Below are positions 45,098 to 54,327 of a stretch of 64,000 nt of DNA, in pieces (within the stretch, counting starts at the first letter, position 1; each line of letters opens with the position of its first letter). Under the pieces are notes generated by a model. That model was not told the DNA's origin and made no database searches. It saw only the letters and a program-made list of their open reading frames with translations. This DNA is from Krasilnikoviella flava (GTDB lineage Bacteria; Actinomycetota; Actinomycetes; Actinomycetales; Cellulomonadaceae). Location of the stretch: NCBI RefSeq assembly GCF_900167525.1, contig NZ_FUZQ01000008.1, positions 299,034 through 363,033 on the forward strand, written 5' to 3'. A program made the translations under genes and the position numbers.

Positions 45098-46498
45098 ATG
45101 TTCGATGCCGTTGCTGCCGCGCCACGAGTCCACGAGCCGCCCCCGGCGGGGCCGTCGCTCGCCCGTGTCTCGGCCGCGATCGACGAGGTCGTCGAGATCC
45201 AGCGGCAGGTCGACGCGCTCGAGGCGCGCAAGCTCGTCGCCGCGGAACGTGCCCGCGCCTTGGCGGAGCGCGCGGAGTCCGCGCTTCTCGCCGACGACGA
45301 CGTCGAGCTGAGCCGAGCGGGCGCCACGCGCCGTCGCGACCTCGCCCGGCGCGCCTTCACCGCGGACCTCGCGACGGCGCTGCACCTCACCGAACAGGCG
45401 GCCGCCCATCTCCTCGACACGGCCCGCACCCTGGCGGTCGGCCCCGGCGAGGCGGGGCGCGGCACCCTCGACGCCCTGTGGCACGGACGCCTCACGCTGG
45501 CGCACGCCACCGCCGTCGCGGACACCCTGGCCGACCTCCCGGACCCTGACGCGCGCGCCCGGGTCGAGGCTGCCGTGCTCCCCCGCGCCACGACGTGCAC
45601 GGTGCCCCAGCTCCGACGACACCTCCGTCGTGCCCGAGACCTCGCCCACCCCGAGACGCTCGCCGAGCGGCATCGCCGGGCCGCGGAGTCGCGGGCAATC
45701 TACGTCGACCCCGGCGCCGACGGCATGGCCTGGCTCACCGCCCACCTTCCCGCTCACGTCGCCCACGCCGCCTACGACCGCCTCACCCGCGCGGGAAGGC
45801 AAGCGAAGGAGGCCGGGGACTCCCGCACGCTCGCGCAGCTCCGTGCGGACGGGGTGGCTGACCTGCTGCTCGCGGGCGCCGGCAGCGGCACCGATGGCCA
45901 GGGCTCCGTACCGGACCTGGCCGAGATCGCGCGCCGCATCACGCCGACGGTCAGGGTGACGGTGCCGGTGCTGTCGCTGCTGGGGCGCTCCGACGCGGCA
46001 GCCGATCTCGACGGCCACGGCCCCGTGGACGCGGCGACCGCGTCGACGCTGGCGGCCGCGGCGCCGTCGCTGCGGCGGCTGCTGGTCGACCCGGTCGACA
46101 GCCGCGTGCTCACCACCGATCCCGGCACGTACTCCGTCCCCGCGGCGCTGCGCGCGTTCCTCCGGGCGCGCGACGGCGTCTGCCGGTTCCCGGGATGCAC
46201 GCGCGCCGCCGCGCGGTGCGACGTCGACCACGTGGTCGCGTGGGTCGACGGCGGGCGAACCGTCGCGGACAACCTGACGCATCTGTGCCGGCACCATCAC
46301 GTGCTCAAGCACCAGTCGTCATGGCGCAGCCGGCTCGATCCGGATGGCACGCTCACCTGGACCTCACCGACCGGGCGGACCTATGACGTCCCCCCGGAGC
46401 CGTCGCCCGGTGTCAACGGCAGTCGCGCCGACGTCGGCCGCCCCGAGGCGTTCGGCGCACCTGGCGATGCACCTCGCGATGCGCCGGACGACGGATGA
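45098..46498 (+). CDS. DUF222 / HNH endonuclease-domain protein (13E12-type repeat family)
   Basis: A 466-residue protein. An N-terminal helical DUF222 region (about 20-300, rich in Arg/Ala, e.g. EVVEIQRQVDALEARKLVAA) is followed by a C-terminal HNH zinc nuclease: CRFPGCTRAAARCDVDHVVA, NLTHLCRHHHVLKH. Such genes are numerous in actinobacterial genomes and their role is unclear. I place the start at ATG 45098, directly after CTAGGGTCGAACAC, which looks like a -10 element of a leaderless message; a TTG at 45050 would put the DnaA-box-like site inside the gene. Confidence 0.9.
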   Translation: MFDAVAAAPRVHEPPPAGPSLARVSAAIDEVVEIQRQVDALEARKLVAAERARALAERAESALLADDDVELSRAGATRRRDLARRAFTADLATALHLTEQAAAHLLDTARTLAVGPGEAGRGTLDALWHGRLTLAHATAVADTLADLPDPDARARVEAAVLPRATTCTVPQLRRHLRRARDLAHPETLAERHRRAAESRAIYVDPGADGMAWLTAHLPAHVAHAAYDRLTRAGRQAKEAGDSRTLAQLRADGVADLLLAGAGSGTDGQGSVPDLAEIARRITPTVRVTVPVLSLLGRSDAAADLDGHGPVDAATASTLAAAAPSLRRLLVDPVDSRVLTTDPGTYSVPAALRAFLRARDGVCRFPGCTRAAARCDVDHVVAWVDGGRTVADNLTHLCRHHHVLKHQSSWRSRLDPDGTLTWTSPTGRTYDVPPEPSPGVNGSRADVGRPEAFGAPGDAPRDAPDDG

Positions 46499-46506
46499 CG
46501 GATGCC

Positions 46507-48003
46507 TCACCGCTTGGGGAAGCCCGCCTGCGGCTTGTCCTCGTCGAGGTCCTCGACGTGCTCGAAGTGGATCTGCCGGTGCCGCACGGTGCGGTTGTAC
46601 AGCCAGGTGATGAACGACAGCACCAGGCCGACGGCGAGGAGGCCGCCCGCGATGACGTACTGCTCCTGCTGCTCCGCGCTGCGCGCCCACGGCCCGGCGA
46701 GGAACGCGCAGATCACCGCCGCGAGCGCAGCGACCCACGCCTTGGTGCGGAAGTGCTGGTGCTGCACGGGCTTCTTGCGCAGCACCAGCAGCGCCACGTT
46801 GACCACGGCGAACACGGTGAGCAGCAGCAGCGACGTGGTGCCGCCGAGCAGGCTGATCGCGTTCGAGCCCGCCTCCGTGCCGCTCGCGCGGACCACGTAG
46901 GTGATGAGCCCGTAGGAGATGAGCGTGGTGACGATGATCGACACCCACGGGGTCTTGCGGGTGGGGTGCACCTTGCCGAAGCCGCGCGGCAGCACGCCCT
47001 GGTTGGCCAGCCCGTACAGCAGCCGGGACGCCATGAGCATGTTGATCAGGGCCGAGTTCGCCACGGCGAACATGCCGATGAACGGGAAGATCGTGTCGAA
47101 CGGCATCCCCGGTGCGCCGGCGGCCACGACCTGCGTGAGGGCGGAGCCCTTGGACTCGTCGGTGAGGTTGCCGACCGGCACGAGGGCGACGGCGGCGATC
47201 GCGACGAGCACGTAGATGAGCCCGGTGATCGACAGGCCCGTGAGCATGGTGCGCGGGAAGTCCTTCACCGGGTCGCGGCACTCCTCGGCCATGTTCACGG
47301 AGTCCTCGAAGCCCACCATCGCGAAGAACGCGAGCGTCGTCGCGGCGGTGACCGCAAGGAACACGCTCTTGTCGTCCGCGCTCTCGAACACGACGACGCG
47401 GGAGAAGTCCGCCCGGCCCTGCGTCATGCCCCAGAAGCCCACGAAGATCACCATGAGCAGCCCGGAGAGCTCGACGAGGGTCAGCACCACGTTCGCCTTG
47501 ACGCTCTCGCCGACGCCCCGGAAGTTCACCAGCGCCACCAGGGTCATGAAGCCGAGCGCGATCAGGAGCATCCCGGCCCCGCCGGCCTCGAGGCCGAGCC
47601 CGAAGCCGTCGTTGAGGAAGCCCGCGAACGCGTTGGACGCCGTCGACGCCGAGGTGATGCCGGAGCACATCACCATGAACGCGATGATGAACGTGACGAA
47701 GTGGATACCGAACGCCTTGTGCGTGTAGAGCGCGGCACCGGCGGCCTGCGGGTACTTGGTGACCAGCTCCAGGTACGAGAAGGCGGTCAGCGTCGCCACG
47801 ACGAACGCGATGAGGAACGGTGCCCAGGCGGCACCGCCGACCTCGCCGGCGACCTGCCCCGTGAGGGCGTAGACACCGGTGCCGAGGATGTCCCCGACGA
47901 TGAAGAGCAGCAGCAGCTTGCGCCCCATCACCCGCTTGAGGCCGTGGTCGGGAACGTCGTCGCCGACCCCGCTCGCCCCGCCCTGATCGATCGTCTGGCT
48001 CAT
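46507..48003 (-). CDS. APC-family amino acid permease
   Basis: A 498-residue transporter with about 12 membrane helices. The first helix has the APC unwound motif LLLFIVGDILGTGVYALTG; later signatures are FFAMVGFEDSVNMAEECRDP (helix 6 region and cytoplasmic loop) and SALINMLMASRLLYGLANQG. The C-terminal tail is charged (VEDLDEDKPQAGFPKR). Substrate not determinable; relatives import amino acids or amines. ATG 48003. Confidence 0.9.
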   Translation of the reverse strand: MSQTIDQGGASGVGDDVPDHGLKRVMGRKLLLLFIVGDILGTGVYALTGQVAGEVGGAAWAPFLIAFVVATLTAFSYLELVTKYPQAAGAALYTHKAFGIHFVTFIIAFMVMCSGITSASTASNAFAGFLNDGFGLGLEAGGAGMLLIALGFMTLVALVNFRGVGESVKANVVLTLVELSGLLMVIFVGFWGMTQGRADFSRVVVFESADDKSVFLAVTAATTLAFFAMVGFEDSVNMAEECRDPVKDFPRTMLTGLSITGLIYVLVAIAAVALVPVGNLTDESKGSALTQVVAAGAPGMPFDTIFPFIGMFAVANSALINMLMASRLLYGLANQGVLPRGFGKVHPTRKTPWVSIIVTTLISYGLITYVVRASGTEAGSNAISLLGGTTSLLLLTVFAVVNVALLVLRKKPVQHQHFRTKAWVAALAAVICAFLAGPWARSAEQQEQYVIAGGLLAVGLVLSFITWLYNRTVRHRQIHFEHVEDLDEDKPQAGFPKR

Positions 48004-48199
48004 CGCGACCTCCCGGATCGGCCTCGCACCTGATCGTCCGCGCCGCCCCCTCGCCTCGTCGCGCAGGGCCCGGCCACCACCCATGGAACCGCGCCGAGGC
48101 ACGACGTGCATGGGCGACGCGCGGGCGGGCAGGGCAGAGTTGCCCGCAACGAGGTCTCGCACGGTGCGGATGCAGGGGGCAGCCGGACTGACGAGGAGC

Positions 48200-49411
48200 A
48201 TGCGGGTGCGACGAACGGTGGTCACGGGCGCGGGGGCGATCACCCCTGTCGGCGGCACGGTCGACGAGACATGGGCGAGCCTCCTCGCCGGGGCGAACGG
48301 CGCGGACGTGATCACGGAGGAGTGGGCGGGCACGCTGCCGGTGCGCATCGCCGCGCGGGCCGACGACGCGTTCGCCGCGGGGCTGAGCGTGCCGGAGCAG
48401 AAGGCCCGGGACCGGGCCGAGCAGCTCGCGCTGGTCGCGGGCCGGGAGGCCTGGGCGTCGGCCGGCACGCCCGACGTGGATCCCACCCGGCTCGCGGTGA
48501 TCGTGGGCACCGCCCACGGCGGCATCGCGACGACCGTCGCCATGCAGGACACCCTGGTGACGGCCGGCTACCGCCGGGTGTCCCCGCACACCATCACGAT
48601 GGCGATGGCGAACGGCCCGGCGGCGTGGCTCTCGCTCGCCCTGCAGGCCAAGGCCGGCGCCCGCGCCCCGGTGAGCGCGTGCGCCGCCGGTGCGGAGGCG
48701 ATCCTGCAGGGCCGTGACCTGATCCGCGCCGGCGACGCCGACGTCGTCGTGTGCGGGGGCGTCGAGGCGAGCATCGTGCCGCTCTCCCTCACGGGGTTCG
48801 CGCGCGTCCGCGCCCTGTCGACCCGCAACGACGAGCCGTTGCGGGCGTCGCGGCCGTTCGACGTCGGCCGCGACGGGTTCGTCATGGGCGAGGGCGCGGC
48901 CCTCCTCGTGCTCGAGGCCGAGGAGCATGCCCGTGCCCGCGGCGCCGCCGTGCTCGGCGCGGTGGGCGGGGCCGCGCTCACGTCCGACGCGCACGACATC
49001 GTCGGCGGCGACCCGGTGAACCAGGCCCGGACCATCACGCTCGCGCTCCGGAGCGCCGGGCTGGACCCGGCCGACGTCGGGCTGGTGCACGCGCACGCGA
49101 CGTCCACCCCCCAGGGCGACGTGAACGAGGCCGCGGCGCTGCGCAGCGCCCTCGGCAGCCCGCCGCCCGTGACGGCCACGAAGGCGTCGACCGGGCACCT
49201 GCTCGGTGCGTCCGGAGCCCTGGGCGCGCTCGTCGCGCTGCTGGCGATGCGCGACGGCGTCGTCCCACCCACCATCAACCTCGACGACCCCGACCCGCAC
49301 GTCGACCTCGACGTCGTCACCGAGGCGCGGACGACGACGGCGCGGCACGCGCTTGTCGACGCCTTCGGCTTCGGCGGGCACAGCGCCGCGCTGGTGCTCT
49401 CGCGGGACTGA
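48200..49411 (+). CDS. Beta-ketoacyl-ACP synthase (FabF/KAS II-like)
   Basis: A 403-residue thiolase-fold condensing enzyme: RRTVVTGAGAITPVGGTVDE at the N terminus, active-site Cys in APVSACAAGAEAI (Cys about 161), His in VHAHATSTPQGDVNE, and KASTGHLLGASGALGALVAL. It elongates acyl-ACP by malonyl-ACP condensation. No acp, fabD or other fatty-acid genes are adjacent, so it is an orphan and could serve a specialised lipid or polyketide. GAGGAG lies just before ATG 48200. Confidence 0.9.
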   Translation: MRVRRTVVTGAGAITPVGGTVDETWASLLAGANGADVITEEWAGTLPVRIAARADDAFAAGLSVPEQKARDRAEQLALVAGREAWASAGTPDVDPTRLAVIVGTAHGGIATTVAMQDTLVTAGYRRVSPHTITMAMANGPAAWLSLALQAKAGARAPVSACAAGAEAILQGRDLIRAGDADVVVCGGVEASIVPLSLTGFARVRALSTRNDEPLRASRPFDVGRDGFVMGEGAALLVLEAEEHARARGAAVLGAVGGAALTSDAHDIVGGDPVNQARTITLALRSAGLDPADVGLVHAHATSTPQGDVNEAAALRSALGSPPPVTATKASTGHLLGASGALGALVALLAMRDGVVPPTINLDDPDPHVDLDVVTEARTTTARHALVDAFGFGGHSAALVLSRD

Positions 49412-49418
49412 CGACGTC

Positions 49419-49460
49419 GCGGTTCCTTCCCGTCCCTGGCCCGGGACGAGAAGGAACCGC
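49419..49460. terminator. Strong bidirectional terminator
   Basis: Eighteen-base arms GCGGTTCCTTCCCGTCCC and GGGACGAGAAGGAACCGC pair with one mismatch around a 6-base loop, between convergent fabF-like and SGNH genes. One of the clearest terminators in the window. Confidence 0.8.
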
Positions 49461-50062
49461 TACGTGGTCGCCAACCAGGCGAGGAACGGGGCCTCGACGA
49501 CCCCCGCCAGAGCGGCGTACCCCGCCGTCCCCGGGTGGAACCCGTCCCCCTCGCGCACCTCGCGCCGCCAGGTGGAGTCCGCCACGGTGGCGTCGAACGT
49601 GTCGACGTACGGGACGCCCTGGTCGGCGCACGCCGCGGCGAAGAACTCTCCCAGGCTGTGCAGACGCCCGTTCTGCGCCTCGTCGTCGACGGCAGGAGGC
49701 CCGACGACGAGCACTCGCGCCGGGCGTGCCGCGTCGACGGCGCGGAGCAAGGCCTCGGTCGACGCCGTGGGCGGGACGCGCACCCGGCCGTCGACCAGCA
49801 CCGTGTCGTTCACCCCGAACGCCAGGACGACCCGGTGGTCGTCGCCCGCCGACAGTCGCGGGGCGAGCTCGCGGCCGAGCCGGTCGGCCACCTGGCACGA
49901 CGTCTCGCCGCGCACACCGAGGTTGTAGGCAGTGAGCCGGTGGCCACGATCGACCGCGGCGGCCGTCACCCGACCGACCCACCCCAGACAGGCCGGGTCC
50001 CCGGTGCCGGCGACGTACGAGTCGCCGGCGAAGCAGATCCGCAGGTCGGGAGCCGTGAGCAT
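49460..50062 (-). CDS. SGNH/GDSL-type hydrolase
   Basis: A 200-residue cytoplasmic esterase-like protein with block I CFAGDSYVAGTGD (Ser nucleophile), block II GVRGETS, block III AFGVNDT and block V EGDGFHPGTAGY (Asp/His). It would hydrolyse an ester or acyl group; substrate unknown. ATG 50062 begins just before block I; the upstream frame to 50182 is Arg-rich and implausible. No signal peptide. Confidence 0.9.
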   Translation of the reverse strand: MLTAPDLRICFAGDSYVAGTGDPACLGWVGRVTAAAVDRGHRLTAYNLGVRGETSCQVADRLGRELAPRLSAGDDHRVVLAFGVNDTVLVDGRVRVPPTASTEALLRAVDAARPARVLVVGPPAVDDEAQNGRLHSLGEFFAAACADQGVPYVDTFDATVADSTWRREVREGDGFHPGTAGYAALAGVVEAPFLAWLATT

Positions 50063-50175
50063 GTCCTGGACCGTACCTGCCCCCCGACCGCGCGAGCTTC
50101 GACGACAGCGACGCGTCGGAAAGGGCCCGGCGGGTGACTTCCGGTCACGATTCGGGCGAAGGTTCCCGCGACGCC

Positions 50176-50204
50176 TTGACACCGTGACCGCGCCGCCGTG
50201 CGAT
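50176..50204 (+). promoter_or_regulatory. Candidate promoter of the sugar ABC operon
   Basis: TTGACA (50176-50181), a 17-bp spacer, and TGCGAT (50199-50204) match sigma-70 type spacing, 92 bases before the solute-binding-protein start. The -10 is weak. Confidence 0.4.
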
Positions 50205-50295
50205 GAGAGCGAGACCGGGGCGCAGGGACGCGCCAGGCCGGCGACGCGAACGCGCGCACCGACCCCGCCGGCCCGAGGGCGTAGGGGTGAGGCAG

Positions 50296-51588
50296 ATGCG
50301 AGGATCTCCCAGGACGTCGATGGTCGCGGCAGCCGCGGCCGTCATGGCGCTGGCACTGGCGGCGTGCGGCGGTGGCGGCGACGAACCCGAGACCGAAGGC
50401 GGAGCCACCGGCGGCAGCGACGAGGTGGAGGTCTTCACCTGGTGGGCCGCCGGGTCCGAGAAGGCCGGCCTCGACGCGCTGGTCGCGGTGTTCGACGAGC
50501 AGCACCCGGACGTGACGTTCATCAACGGGGCCGTGGCCGGCGGCGCGGGCTCGCAGGCGAAGGACCTGCTGCAGACCCGCCTGCAGGCGCAGGACCCGCC
50601 GGACACGTTCCAGGCCCACGCGGGCGCGGAGCTGCAGGACTATATCGACGCCGCGCAGATCGAGCCGGTCACCGACCTGTACGACGAGTTCGGGCTCACC
50701 GACGCGTTCCCGGCCGACCTCATGGACCGGCTCACCGCCGAGGACGGCGAGATCTACTCGATCCCGTCGAACATCCACCGCGCCAACGTGGTGTGGACCA
50801 ACCGGCAGGTGCTCACCGACGCCGGCCTCGACCCCGACGCCACGTACGACGACCTCTCGTCCTGGATGGACGACATGGAGACGCTGAAGAAGGCGGGCGT
50901 CACGCCGCTCGCCGTCGCGCAGGCGTGGACGCAGGTGCACCTGCTCGAGACCGTGCTGCTGGCCGACCTGGGCGCCGAGGGCTACTCCGGGCTGTGGGAC
51001 GGCTCGACCGACTGGGAGGGCCCCGAGGTCAAGGCGGCCCTGGAGGACTTCCAGACGCTCATGGGCTACACCAACACCGACCGCGACGGCCTGGACTGGC
51101 CGGAGTCGCAGCAGCTCGTCATCGACGGCAAGGCCGCGTTCACCGTGATGGGCGACTGGGCGGAGGCGTCGTACGAGGAGCAGAAGCAGGAGCTCGGCAC
51201 CGACTACTCCGCCTACGCCGTGCCGGGCACGGACGGCGTGTTCGACTTCCTTGCCGACTCGTTCACGCTGCCGGTGGGCGCGCCGCACCCCGACGGGGCG
51301 AACGCGTGGCTGGAGACGGTCGGCTCGGCCGAGGGGCAGGAGGCGTTCAACAAGGCCAAGGGCTCCATCCCCGCCCGCACGGACGTCGACATGTCGACCT
51401 TCGGCGAGTACCAGCAGGCCGCGGCGGAAGCCTTCAAGAGCGACACCATCGTGTCCTCCCTGGCACACGGGGCGGCCGTCCCGGTGGCGACGCTGACGGC
51501 GATCACCGACGCGACGAGCAAGTTCACCTCGGGGGCGTCCGACCTGGCGACCTTCCAGTCGGAGCTGGCCGCCGCGAACGCCGGCTGA
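50296..51588 (+). CDS. ABC transporter extracellular solute-binding lipoprotein (sugar type)
   Basis: A 430-residue lipoprotein with signal MVAAAAAVMALALAACGGGG (Cys about 24) and a family 1 solute-binding fold: EVEVFTWWAAGSEKAGLDAL, TFQAHAGAELQDYI, IYSIPSNIHRANVVWTNRQV, AAFTVMGDWAEASY. Binding-site Trp residues fit an oligosaccharide ligand. ATG 50296 is used; GTG 50287 is in frame. Two permease genes follow with 7-base and 4-base-overlap junctions; no ATPase gene is present, so a shared MsiK-type ATPase elsewhere is expected. Confidence 0.92.
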   Translation: MRGSPRTSMVAAAAAVMALALAACGGGGDEPETEGGATGGSDEVEVFTWWAAGSEKAGLDALVAVFDEQHPDVTFINGAVAGGAGSQAKDLLQTRLQAQDPPDTFQAHAGAELQDYIDAAQIEPVTDLYDEFGLTDAFPADLMDRLTAEDGEIYSIPSNIHRANVVWTNRQVLTDAGLDPDATYDDLSSWMDDMETLKKAGVTPLAVAQAWTQVHLLETVLLADLGAEGYSGLWDGSTDWEGPEVKAALEDFQTLMGYTNTDRDGLDWPESQQLVIDGKAAFTVMGDWAEASYEEQKQELGTDYSAYAVPGTDGVFDFLADSFTLPVGAPHPDGANAWLETVGSAEGQEAFNKAKGSIPARTDVDMSTFGEYQQAAAEAFKSDTIVSSLAHGAAVPVATLTAITDATSKFTSGASDLATFQSELAAANAG

Positions 51589-51595
51589 GGCGGCG

Positions 51596-52528
51596 ATGCC
51601 CACCGCCACGCGCAGGCGGGCGGGGGTGCGCCGGGCGGTCCGCCGCGCCGGGGCACCCCTGCTCCTGCTGCTGCCCTCCCTGATCCTGGTGGGGGTGTTC
51701 GTCTACGGCCTGATCGTGGCGAACACCCGGCAGTCCACGACCGACAACCACACGGCCGCGCAGGCGACGGGTCAGGCGCCCACGACGGGCGTCGGGCTGC
51801 GCAACTACCTCGACCTGCTGGGCAGCGAGGAGTTCCAGCACTCCCTGACGAACCTCGTGCTGTACACGGTCGTGTTCCTGGTCGGCACGATGGTCATCGG
51901 GTTCGCCTGGGCCTGGCTGCTCGACAAGCCGCTGCGCGGCGAGGGCATCTTCCGGTCGGTCTACCTGTTCCCGATGGCGGTCTCGTTCATCGCCTCGGGC
52001 GTGGTGTGGCGGTGGCTGCTCAACTCCAACCAGGGCGAGCAGGCGTCGGGACTCAACCGGCTGTTCCAGATGATCGGGCTGGACGCGCTGCAGAACAACT
52101 GGTGGAACAACGTGTCCGTCGGCATCGTCGCGATCGCGATCCCCGCGATCTGGCAGCTGTCGGGCTACGTGATGGCGCTGTTCCTCGCAGGCTTCCGCGG
52201 CATCCCCGTGGAGCTGCGCGAGGCCGCCCGCGTGGACGGCGCCAGCGAGTGGAAGCTGTACCGGCACGTGCTGTTCCCGCAGCTGTCGCCGATCGCGCTG
52301 TCGGCGCTCATCATCATCGGCCACATGTCGCTCAAGGCGTTCGACCTCATCATGTCGATCTCCAAGCCGGCGAACTACCAGACCAAGGTGCCCGCCGTGG
52401 ACATGTACGTGTTCAAGTCGGCGTTCGACTACGCGAACGCGGCCGCCGTCGGCACGATCCTGCTGGTCATCGTGGCCGTCGTGATCGTGCCGTACCTCGT
52501 GCACACGCACCGGCAGGGACGACGATGA
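51596..52528 (+). CDS. Sugar ABC transporter permease (MalF/UgpA-like)
   Basis: A 310-residue membrane permease with six helices, starting LLLLLPSLILVGVFVYGLIV and carrying the EAA loop ELREAARVDGASEWKLYRHV that docks the ATPase. Partner of the binding protein upstream and the MalG-like gene downstream, whose ATG overlaps this stop (ATGA). Confidence 0.93.
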   Translation: MPTATRRRAGVRRAVRRAGAPLLLLLPSLILVGVFVYGLIVANTRQSTTDNHTAAQATGQAPTTGVGLRNYLDLLGSEEFQHSLTNLVLYTVVFLVGTMVIGFAWAWLLDKPLRGEGIFRSVYLFPMAVSFIASGVVWRWLLNSNQGEQASGLNRLFQMIGLDALQNNWWNNVSVGIVAIAIPAIWQLSGYVMALFLAGFRGIPVELREAARVDGASEWKLYRHVLFPQLSPIALSALIIIGHMSLKAFDLIMSISKPANYQTKVPAVDMYVFKSAFDYANAAAVGTILLVIVAVVIVPYLVHTHRQGRR

Positions 52529-53409
52529 CCTCCGTCGTCGAGGCCGAGGCCGGGCGCCCCGTCGACCTGGGGCGGACGGCGCCGCGCAGCCGGTTCACCG
52601 TGGGCCGCACGCTGCGCTACGTGGTGCTGCTGCTCTTCGTCCTCGTGGTGCTCGTGCCGGTGTACGTGCTGCTGGTGACCAGCTTCAAGGGCCCGGGCGA
52701 CGCCGCGCCCACCCGGGCATGGAACCTGCCGCAGGTGTGGACCACCGCCAACTGGGAGACGGCGTGGAGCACCCTCGCACCCGCGATCGCGCGCACCGTG
52801 CAGATGGTGGTGCCGGCGGCCCTGATCTCGGCGTTCCTCGGGTCGCTCAACGGGTTCGTGCTGTCGCGGTGGCGGTTCCCGGGCGCCGACCTGGTGTTCA
52901 CGCTGATCCTCTTCGGCATGTTCATCCCGTACCAGGCGGTGATGATCCCGCTGAACCAGCTGGTGCTGGGGCTGGGCGTGCCGAGCGGCGTCCCGTCGCT
53001 GATCCTGCTGCACGTCGTCTACGGCATCCCCATCACGACGCTGATCTTCCGCAACTACTACATGACCGTGCCGCAGGAGCTGATCGAGGCCGCGCGCGTC
53101 GACGGCGCGGGGATGTTGCGCACGTACGCCTGGATCGTGCTGCCGATCTCCGTGCCGAGCTTCGTCGTCGTGCTCATCTGGCAGTTCACGTCCGCGTGGA
53201 ACGACTTCCTGTTCGCCGTGTTCTTCTCCTCCAGTCAGAACGGCCCCGTCACCCTCGCGCTCAACAACCTGGCCAACGGCGCGCTGCTGCAGGACTACGG
53301 CGTCTCGATGGCGGGCGCGCTGTTCGCGTCGCTGCCCACGCTGCTCGTGTACGTGCTGCTGGGGAGGTACTTCATGGGCGGGCTGATGTCCGGGTCGGTC
53401 AAGGGCTGA
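52525..53409 (+). CDS. Sugar ABC transporter permease (MalG/UgpE-like)
   Basis: A 294-residue permease: first helix YVVLLLFVLVVLVPVYVLLV, then NGFVLSRWRFPGADLVFTLI and the EAA loop ELIEAARVDGAGMLRTYAWI. Completes a binding protein-permease-permease unit for an unknown sugar. Its last 11 bases overlap the 3' end of the convergent MmyB-like gene. Confidence 0.93.
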   Translation: MTSVVEAEAGRPVDLGRTAPRSRFTVGRTLRYVVLLLFVLVVLVPVYVLLVTSFKGPGDAAPTRAWNLPQVWTTANWETAWSTLAPAIARTVQMVVPAALISAFLGSLNGFVLSRWRFPGADLVFTLILFGMFIPYQAVMIPLNQLVLGLGVPSGVPSLILLHVVYGIPITTLIFRNYYMTVPQELIEAARVDGAGMLRTYAWIVLPISVPSFVVVLIWQFTSAWNDFLFAVFFSSSQNGPVTLALNNLANGALLQDYGVSMAGALFASLPTLLVYVLLGRYFMGGLMSGSVKG

Positions 53410-54226
53410 CGGCCGTCACCGCGAGCGTGCCGAGGAGCACCAGCGCCTCGGCGGCGCGCGTGCCCGGCTCGGCGTGGTAGACGATCAGCTCCTGCCCGGG
53501 CGCGGACTTCACGTCGAAGGCGTTCATCCGCAGCGTGAGCTCCCCGACGTCGGGGTGCCGGAACCGCTTGCTCTCCAGCCGCTTGCCCCGCGCGTCGTGC
53601 CGCGCCCAGAGCTCCTCGAACTCCGGGCTGCGGGCTCGCGCCGACGCCAGCACCTCGGCGATGCGCGGGTCCCCGCGCCACGTGCCGTGCAGCACCCGGA
53701 ACCCGGCCACCGTCGAGGCGGCCACCCGGTCCCAGTCGGGATAGAAGGTGCGTGCGCCCGGGTCGAGGAACACCTTCGCCAGCAGGTTCGGCCCTTGCAC
53801 GAAGCCCTCGAACAGGGCGTACGCGAGCCGGTTGGCGGCCAGCACGTCGTAGGCCCGGCCGAGCACGATCGCCGGGTTGTCGGTCCACATGTCCATCAGT
53901 CGCAGCAGCTCCGGGTCCACACGCTCCGGCGCGGCACCCCGTGACAGGCTCGGGCCCAGGCCGGCGACCCGGAACAGGTGCTGGCGTGCGTCCGTGTCGA
54001 GGCGCAGCGCGTCGGCCAGGGCGTCGAGCACCTGCGCCGACGGGTGCCGCTCGCGCCCCTGTTCCAGCCGCACGTAGTAGTCGACGCTGACGCCCGCGAC
54101 CGTCGCCACCTCCTCGCGGCGCAGGCCGGGCACACGCCGGGTGCCGAAGGTGGGGAGGCCGGCGACGGCGGGGCTGACCTGGGCACGACGGGCGCGCAGG
54201 TAGTCGCCCAGGAGGTTCTCGGGCAT
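53399..54226 (-). CDS. XRE-type regulator with MmyB-like ligand domain
   Basis: A 275-residue regulator. N-terminal helix-turn-helix (about 1-75: LGDYLRARRAQVSPAVAGLP, RRVPGLRREEVATVAGVSVD, YYVRLEQGRERHPSAQVLDA) then a PAS-like MmyB ligand domain (about 105-265) with MDMWTDNPAIVLGRAYDVLA, EELWARHDARGKRLESKRFR and HPDVGELTLRMNAFDV. Related proteins control adjacent short-chain dehydrogenase genes; here an SDR gene is divergent 101 bases away. Confidence 0.92.
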   Translation of the reverse strand: MPENLLGDYLRARRAQVSPAVAGLPTFGTRRVPGLRREEVATVAGVSVDYYVRLEQGRERHPSAQVLDALADALRLDTDARQHLFRVAGLGPSLSRGAAPERVDPELLRLMDMWTDNPAIVLGRAYDVLAANRLAYALFEGFVQGPNLLAKVFLDPGARTFYPDWDRVAASTVAGFRVLHGTWRGDPRIAEVLASARARSPEFEELWARHDARGKRLESKRFRHPDVGELTLRMNAFDVKSAPGQELIVYHAEPGTRAAEALVLLGTLAVTAVSP

Positions 54227-54327
54227 GCGGCCAGCCTAGGTCGGGAGGCGCGCGCCAGCCTGGGTGCGCCGCTCCCAGGCGCAGCGCTGCCTTCCTCGCC
54301 GCCCACGGCCCGCGGATCGTGGACGGC